Shown: positions 7,216-11,064 of the stretch, piece after piece | How the letters are laid out: the number at the start of each line of letters is the position of its first letter | Position numbering within the stretch: position 1 is the first letter of the stretch | DNA from: Kosmotogaceae bacterium | GTDB lineage: Bacteria > Thermotogota > Thermotogae > Petrotogales > Kosmotogaceae | NCBI GenBank assembly: GCA_003444085.1 | Contig: DLVL01000103.1 | Location: 1 to 11,064, forward strand | DNA length: 11,064 bases | Direction of reading: 5' to 3' | Position numbers and translations under genes: made by a program | Notes under the pieces: generated by a model | What the model was told of the DNA's origin: nothing | Database searches by the model: none | What the model saw: only the letters and a program-made list of their open reading frames with translations

Positions 7216-7287
7216 CGACAGAGTCAATAACTGGCAGAACAATTCAACTTTAGCATGATAAGCTTGATTAAATTACTGAGTCTGTCG
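7216..7287. repeat. Nested inverted repeats upstream of the glycosyltransferase operon
   Basis: The outer arms are 7216-7230 (CGACAGAGTCAATAA) and 7273-7287 (TTACTGAGTCTGTCG), pairing at 13 of 15 positions. Inside the 42-base AT-rich spacer, 7244-7252 (TCAACTTTA) pairs with 7259-7267 (TAAGCTTGA) with one mismatch and one G-T wobble around a 6-base loop. No T-tract follows, so it is not a standard terminator. It fills most of the 128-bp gap between the DUF4129-like gene and the first glycosyltransferase gene. It could be a two-site operator or an RNA leader fold. Confidence 0.6.
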
Positions 7288-7323
7288 GAAATCGGGGACT
7301 ATTGGTAACAAGCGGGTGGAACA

Positions 7324-8457
7324 GTGTTGATAGTGCCTTTTGGTATATTGATCGGATTCATGTTAGCGATTATTGGTTTTTTCAGAAACCTGCACTCGTT
7401 GAGATTACTGGCTTCAGGAGTATCTGCGGATGAGCTTGGCAAGACAACCGTTATTATTGCTGCAAAGAACGAGGAGCAGGTTATTGAGAAGACAGTCAGG
7501 GGCTTGCTGGAAAGAGCGCCAGCAGATGCCTGCCTGATTGTGGTCGATGACAACTCAACAGACAGCACCTGGGAGATTCTCCAGAAGCTCTCGTCTGAGT
7601 TCCCTTGTTTATCGGCAATTAAGAACAATGGAAGAAGCGGCAAGTCGGGGGCTCTGAATGTTGCTCTTGACAATCTCCAGGGGGACTTTGTAGTCTTTCT
7701 CGATGCTGATGCCCACGTTGACTGGTCATTCATAAGGCAATACATTGCAGTATTCTCAAATCCTTCTGTGAATGCCATTTTCGCAGATTTCGAACCCTAC
7801 AATAGTCTTCGAACCCCTTCAGTGATATTTCAGGATCTCTTCTTCGGTTTCGTAAAGACATTTGTGTATTCAGGGATCTTTGTCAAGACAGTCTTCATGA
7901 ACAGTGGGTTTTTCATCAGGAGAAGTGTACTTGACACTATTGGAAAGTTTGATCCTGATACGACTGTTGATGATTTTGATCTTGGGTTGCGCTTGAAGAA
8001 AAAGGGAATAGATATCAAATTCATTCTTGGAAACAAGTGCAGGATTCAGTACGCTTTCACAATCAGAGACCTGTTCAGGCAGTATTGTCGTTGGTTCACT
8101 GGAGGAATAAGGAAGTTGCTTCCAGAAAGAAAACCGTTAAGTGCGGCAAGTTTTATGGTAATTGTTATTGTGGCCCTGATAGGTTTCTTTCCTCATGTTG
8201 CACTGGTGACAGGTTTTGCAACCGGATTCCCGTTGATTGGAGCAAAGATCGCAGGCGCTTATGTGGTTGTTCTAGCTTCATCGTCGATGTTTGGGTATAT
8301 CTTCCATGAAAAGAGACCACGCAGAGAGGTTCTGTTTAATCTTCTCGTGGGCGCGGTTTCGATGTATTTCATATTTCAGGCTGTTATATTTGTCTCTTTT
8401 TTCAAAGCTCTGGGTAAGAAGGATAATTGGTACAAAGTTAGTCGAAAAGCTGACTGA
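7324..8457 (+). CDS. Membrane GT2 glycosyltransferase, processive type
   Basis: A 377-residue family 2 glycosyltransferase. One N-terminal membrane segment (about 2-20) is followed by the GT-A catalytic domain: VVDDNSTDST (73-82) for nucleotide-sugar binding, FLDADAH (125-131) as the metal-binding DxD, TVDDFDLGLRL (213-223) supplying the acidic base region, and QYCRW (253-257), the Q..RW motif of processive enzymes such as cellulose, hyaluronan and PNAG synthases. Three or so C-terminal membrane segments follow (about 276-298, 303-325, 338-360). It probably extends or starts a glycan at the cytoplasmic face of the membrane from a nucleotide sugar; the sugar is unknown. GTG at 7324 is preceded by GGGTGG (7314-7319); TTG at 7327 is an equally spaced alternative. 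It is the first gene of a four-gene operon, 21 bases before the next. Confidence 0.9.
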   Translation: MLIVPFGILIGFMLAIIGFFRNLHSLRLLASGVSADELGKTTVIIAAKNEEQVIEKTVRGLLERAPADACLIVVDDNSTDSTWEILQKLSSEFPCLSAIKNNGRSGKSGALNVALDNLQGDFVVFLDADAHVDWSFIRQYIAVFSNPSVNAIFADFEPYNSLRTPSVIFQDLFFGFVKTFVYSGIFVKTVFMNSGFFIRRSVLDTIGKFDPDTTVDDFDLGLRLKKKGIDIKFILGNKCRIQYAFTIRDLFRQYCRWFTGGIRKLLPERKPLSAASFMVIVIVALIGFFPHVALVTGFATGFPLIGAKIAGAYVVVLASSSMFGYIFHEKRPRREVLFNLLVGAVSMYFIFQAVIFVSFFKALGKKDNWYKVSRKAD

Positions 8458-8478
8458 ATACAAGCGAAGGTGGTCTGA

Positions 8479-9222
8479 ATGGCTCTTGTGACAGTTATTG
8501 TCCCAGTACTGAACGAGGAGAAATATCTTAGAGATACGCTGAAAAGCGTAAAGGCACAGACCTTCAAGGATTACGAGTTGATAGTCGTGGATAACGGTAG
8601 TACTGATAATAGTCCTCAAATTGCTCGAGAATATGCAGATCTTGTTGTCTTTGAAAGTAAGAGAGGTTCAATCGCTGCTATGCACAGGGGTATTGTCGAA
8701 GCTTCGGGAAAGTACTACGTAACCTGTGATGCAGATACGATCTACCCTCCTGACTGGCTTGATAGAATGGTCAGGAATCTCAGAAGAAGGAAAAACGTGG
8801 TAGCAGCGTATGGCCCGATGGCTTTTCGCGAGGATGGTAAGTTCAGAAGGTTCCTGATCGCTTCTCTATATGTTGTTGGAGACAGACTCTCTCTATTAAC
8901 AGGGATTAGACTATCAGGTGGCGCAAACCTCGGGGTTCTGCGAGAAGCGTATTTCAAAGCTGGTGGTTACTCAGTAAACAGCAACATAGCTTCTCAGGAT
9001 TTTCTTCTGACCAAGAGATTGAGAAGATTTGGAAGAGTTGTCTTCGATCCTCGAATGGTAATATATACGTCAAATCGGCGTTATGCCAGGGCGGGTTCCG
9101 TGAAAGGAGCATTTGAAGCCTTCCGTCTCTGGCTAGATGTTGCACTCAGAAGATATAAGATAACCTATGACAGTTATTATAGTGAAGACTATTACAGAGA
9201 CAGGGAGAAGAAAGGTGAGTGA
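8479..9222 (+). CDS. GT2 glycosyltransferase (soluble or peripheral)
   Basis: A 247-residue family 2 glycosyltransferase without clear membrane segments. The fold begins directly at the N-terminus (VTVIVPVLNEE). The nucleotide-binding DNGSTDNS is at 38-45, the metal-binding DAD at 84-86 in CDADTIYPPDWL, the acceptor-side SGGANLG at 146-152, and SQDFLLTKRLRRFG (172-185) holds the likely catalytic acid/base position, Asp174. TSNRRYARAG (197-206) resembles the SxRR element common in this branch of GT2 enzymes. The C-terminal tail (about 205-247) is basic and aromatic and may attach to the membrane. The ATG has GAAGGTGGT at 8466-8474 as ribosome binding site. Its end overlaps the start of the flippase-like gene, so it likely adds a sugar to the lipid or glycan handled by that protein. 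Donor and acceptor unknown. Confidence 0.9.
   Translation: MALVTVIVPVLNEEKYLRDTLKSVKAQTFKDYELIVVDNGSTDNSPQIAREYADLVVFESKRGSIAAMHRGIVEASGKYYVTCDADTIYPPDWLDRMVRNLRRRKNVVAAYGPMAFREDGKFRRFLIASLYVVGDRLSLLTGIRLSGGANLGVLREAYFKAGGYSVNSNIASQDFLLTKRLRRFGRVVFDPRMVIYTSNRRYARAGSVKGAFEAFRLWLDVALRRYKITYDSYYSEDYYRDREKKGE
9203..9207 (+). promoter_or_regulatory. Ribosome binding site deciding a GTG start for the flippase-like gene
   Basis: GGGAG, seven bases before GTG at 9215. The in-frame ATG at 9167 would give a longer overlap (56 bases) with the upstream gene and has no visible site, so the GTG is preferred. Confidence 0.6.
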
Positions 9223-10276
9223 ACAGCGTTCCTTTCCTCTCAGGGGTATGGTTCTGGGCATACTGATAAGTGTGGTTTTGCTAGTTGTTCTGCAGCGGTT
9301 CTTTGGAAGCAGTGTAGATGCGGGGACCGTGCTCAGATCCTGGAAGGCAGTTCTATTAGGGTTAATGCTCTTCTGCATGGCGATATTCATTATAGCAGTG
9401 AGGGTTTATATACTATCAAGGAGTATAGGATACAGAATAAAGCTCATAGATTGCTACAGCAATTCATTTCTCAATCAGTTCTTCAGTGCTATAACACCAT
9501 TTTCTGCAGGAGGGCAACCTTTCCAGATATATGATCTGACAAGACTCGGAATGGAGCTCTCTGCAGCTTCGGCGATGATAATAACAATGTTTATGATTTC
9601 CAACCTTGCCTCGGTGACACTCACATTGTTTGTTCTTCCACAATTCATATGGTATTTTGGGCATACAGGATCTGCAGCAGGAATCGTTGTAACCGGGGCC
9701 CTCATAACAGTTGTTGTTGGTGGACTCCTGATGGTTGTTGCATTATCACAAAGACTGATATCGTCCTTTTCTCACTTTCTCTCAAGAAGAAGACTTCTGC
9801 TCAAACTAGTTTCCAGACTATTCAGAAAGGACGAAGAGAACCTTTCGGATAGTATCCTGAAGAGATTCAGCAATTACAACAAATCAATGAAGCTGCTCTG
9901 GCAAAGATCTAGAAGACTTCTGCTTCTTGACTATTTGCTGGCAATATCACACTTTCTTTGCCTCTATGCTGTTTTCTATCTCGTAGTGACTGTTGTTGCG
10001 CGAGACGGAGCAGCGGCATCTAGGCTTGGTTTCTTAGATTCTGTGGCAGTACAATCGCTTCTCAGCTTCGTAGTATACTACCTGCCAACACCAGGGTCTA
10101 GCGGTGGGTTTGAAGGAGGGATGTTCATTTTGCTAAAAGATGTTGTGCAGAATGATCTCCTTCCTCTTATCGTAATGCTTTGGAGATTCGTGACATATCA
10201 TATGCTAATTCTTATCGGGATTCTGATTTTTCTCTTAACTCTTAACAGGAGAGAAAGTGGTAAAGCTCAGTGCTGA
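9215..10276 (+). CDS. Flippase-like membrane protein (AglD/MprF transmembrane-domain family)
   Basis: A 353-residue polytopic membrane protein with about eight hydrophobic segments. It shows the family hallmarks of the lysylphosphatidylglycerol synthase transmembrane region (UPF0104): TPFSAGGQP at 94-102, PTPGSSGGFEGG at 291-302 and WRFVTYH at 323-329 in the last helical pair. No aminoacyl-transferase domain is attached, so it is the stand-alone form found beside glycosyltransferases and proposed to move lipids or lipid-linked sugars between leaflets. In this operon it follows two GT2 genes and precedes an acyltransferase, which supports a role in exporting or flipping a glycolipid. The start (GTG) lies 8 bases inside the upstream gene and the stop overlaps the acyltransferase start by 7 bases, implying coupled translation. 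Substrate is inferred only. Confidence 0.87.
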   Translation: MSEQRSFPLRGMVLGILISVVLLVVLQRFFGSSVDAGTVLRSWKAVLLGLMLFCMAIFIIAVRVYILSRSIGYRIKLIDCYSNSFLNQFFSAITPFSAGGQPFQIYDLTRLGMELSAASAMIITMFMISNLASVTLTLFVLPQFIWYFGHTGSAAGIVVTGALITVVVGGLLMVVALSQRLISSFSHFLSRRRLLLKLVSRLFRKDEENLSDSILKRFSNYNKSMKLLWQRSRRLLLLDYLLAISHFLCLYAVFYLVVTVVARDGAAASRLGFLDSVAVQSLLSFVVYYLPTPGSSGGFEGGMFILLKDVVQNDLLPLIVMLWRFVTYHMLILIGILIFLLTLNRRESGKAQC

Positions 10277-11019
10277 GACTACTGAAGAAGGGGACACTGT
10301 TCATTGCCGGCGAGTTCGTCTGGCTGATCTACTCTGCTATCATTTTTCTGATTGTGCCGGTTGTCGTAAGATGCAAGAAGAATGGAAAGCTTCCTCCGCT
10401 CCCTTCGGTACTATGTGTGATGCATGTCGGGAATTTCGATCCGTTATTTGTTGTTAGAGCAACTCGACGGTATCGAACGAAAGCAGTTTACCAGGTGGAT
10501 GGACCTTATCCGTTTCTCAGGTTTCTATACTGGTCGTTCTGGAGATTCAGGGTGAGCCAGGACCCGTCTATCAAGGAGTCTCTTAACAAGAAAACAATAT
10601 CGGATGCTGTAGCCTATCTCCAACGAAAGAAAACGATAATGGTCTATCCTGAAGGGTATTGGAATTGGGAACGAAGACTCTACGCAGGAGTAGCAGTCAT
10701 TGCGCATCGAGCGAACGTGCCGATAATTCCTGTTGGTATTGAAAACGGTGACATTTTCGATCCTGAGCTTGATTACCTGCCCCCTCTGAAAGCTGCCCGA
10801 AGAGTGATTCGAGAGTATTCTAGAAGAAAGTGGGTCAGAATTCATTTCGGTACTCCTGTTGTTCCAAATCTTCATCTTGAGGAACGAGATGACATCAACA
10901 GAATCATGACAATGATAGAAACCGAATTCAACGATTTCTACAGACGTTTCTATAATAAGAATGGGCCTATATGGTCACCTGAGCAGCAAGGAGTTCGTAC
11001 CGTCAGCCAGAATAACTGA
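10270..11019 (+). CDS. PlsC-type 1-acylglycerol-3-phosphate acyltransferase family protein
   Basis: A 249-residue protein. An N-terminal membrane anchor (about 9-33) is followed by the acyltransferase domain: HVGNFD gives the HX4D catalytic pair His52/Asp57, YPEG (126-129) is the counterpart of the FPEGTR glycerophosphate-binding motif, and VPIIPVGI (150-157) is motif IV. In motif III the usual Thr-Arg/Ser after PEG is replaced by Tyr-Trp (YPEGYWNWE), so the acceptor may not be ordinary lysophosphatidic acid. Given its place after two glycosyltransferases and a flippase-like protein, acylation of a glycolipid or sugar-bearing acceptor is a reasonable alternative to phosphatidic acid synthesis. 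The start is GTG at 10270, overlapping the previous stop by seven bases; the AGGAGAG site is distant (10247-10253), so translation probably depends on coupling. Family call firm, acceptor uncertain. Confidence 0.85.
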   Translation: MLRLLKKGTLFIAGEFVWLIYSAIIFLIVPVVVRCKKNGKLPPLPSVLCVMHVGNFDPLFVVRATRRYRTKAVYQVDGPYPFLRFLYWSFWRFRVSQDPSIKESLNKKTISDAVAYLQRKKTIMVYPEGYWNWERRLYAGVAVIAHRANVPIIPVGIENGDIFDPELDYLPPLKAARRVIREYSRRKWVRIHFGTPVVPNLHLEERDDINRIMTMIETEFNDFYRRFYNKNGPIWSPEQQGVRTVSQNN

Positions 11020-11033
11020 ATATCTTGATATTC
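11018..11033. repeat. Short perfect AT-rich inverted repeat after the acyltransferase gene
   Basis: GAATATC (11018-11024) and GATATTC (11027-11033) are exact inverted copies around two bases. The stem overlaps the stop codon and is AT-rich with no T-run following, so it is at best a weak mRNA end structure. Confidence 0.4.
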
Positions 11034-11064
11034 TGCAAAGTTAACCCAACAGTTGATTCTTTTC

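Noticed and set aside
8278..8619. Open frames on both strands around the junction of the two glycosyltransferases
   Set aside because: They are shadows of two confidently identified GT2 genes.
11018..11033. Intrinsic terminator after the acyltransferase gene
   Set aside because: The hairpin is short and AT-rich and no run of T follows; the operon may continue beyond the window.
1..11064. tRNA, rRNA, CRISPR array, insertion sequence or riboswitch
   Set aside because: No spaced direct repeats, transposase motifs, tRNA-like folds or known riboswitch cores were recognised on either strand by eye.

Overview
The window (about 11 kb, moderate GC) carries one leftward gene at its left edge and ten tightly packed rightward genes. 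I find no RNA genes, mobile elements or CRISPR array. Heavy use of AGA/AGG arginine codons, strong GGAGG-type ribosome binding sites, frequent GTG/TTG starts and many short overlaps suggest a compact bacterial genome of the Thermotogota type (perhaps a mesophilic Mesotoga-like member). That assignment is inference; no phylogenetic marker gene is present.

Layout. (A) 132-1034, minus strand: a predicted zinc metallopeptidase (HELCH plus EGFA motifs), divergent from everything else. The 218-bp divergent gap holds a good TATAAT box for this gene. (B) 1253-3591: a three-gene cassette with 4-nt and 1-nt gaps. It encodes an isochorismatase/nicotinamidase-type cysteine hydrolase, a short thioredoxin-reductase-like flavoprotein without the redox CxxC, and a radical SAM protein of the RlmN/Cfr type. 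The radical SAM protein keeps the [4Fe-4S] cysteines and the C-terminal methyl-carrier-type cysteine, but lacks the N-terminal accessory domain and has Ile in place of the resolving cysteine. This cassette is the best candidate for an undescribed pathway. (C) 3686-7195: MoxR AAA+ ATPase, DUF58 protein and a ten-segment membrane protein with a DUF4129-like tail. This is the usual MoxR/DUF58 membrane-associated system, but without a transglutaminase domain in the third protein. (D) 7324-11019: a processive-type membrane GT2 glycosyltransferase, a soluble GT2 glycosyltransferase, an AglD/MprF-type flippase-like membrane protein and a PlsC-type acyltransferase, together reading as a cell-envelope glycolipid or polysaccharide locus.

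Between C and D lies a 128-bp gap with two nested inverted repeats (7216-7287) that no gene explains. It is placed where a regulator or an RNA structure could control the glycosyltransferase operon. Seven of the eleven genes appear to start at GTG or TTG, mostly where the start overlaps or abuts the upstream gene, so translational coupling is likely through blocks B, C and D.
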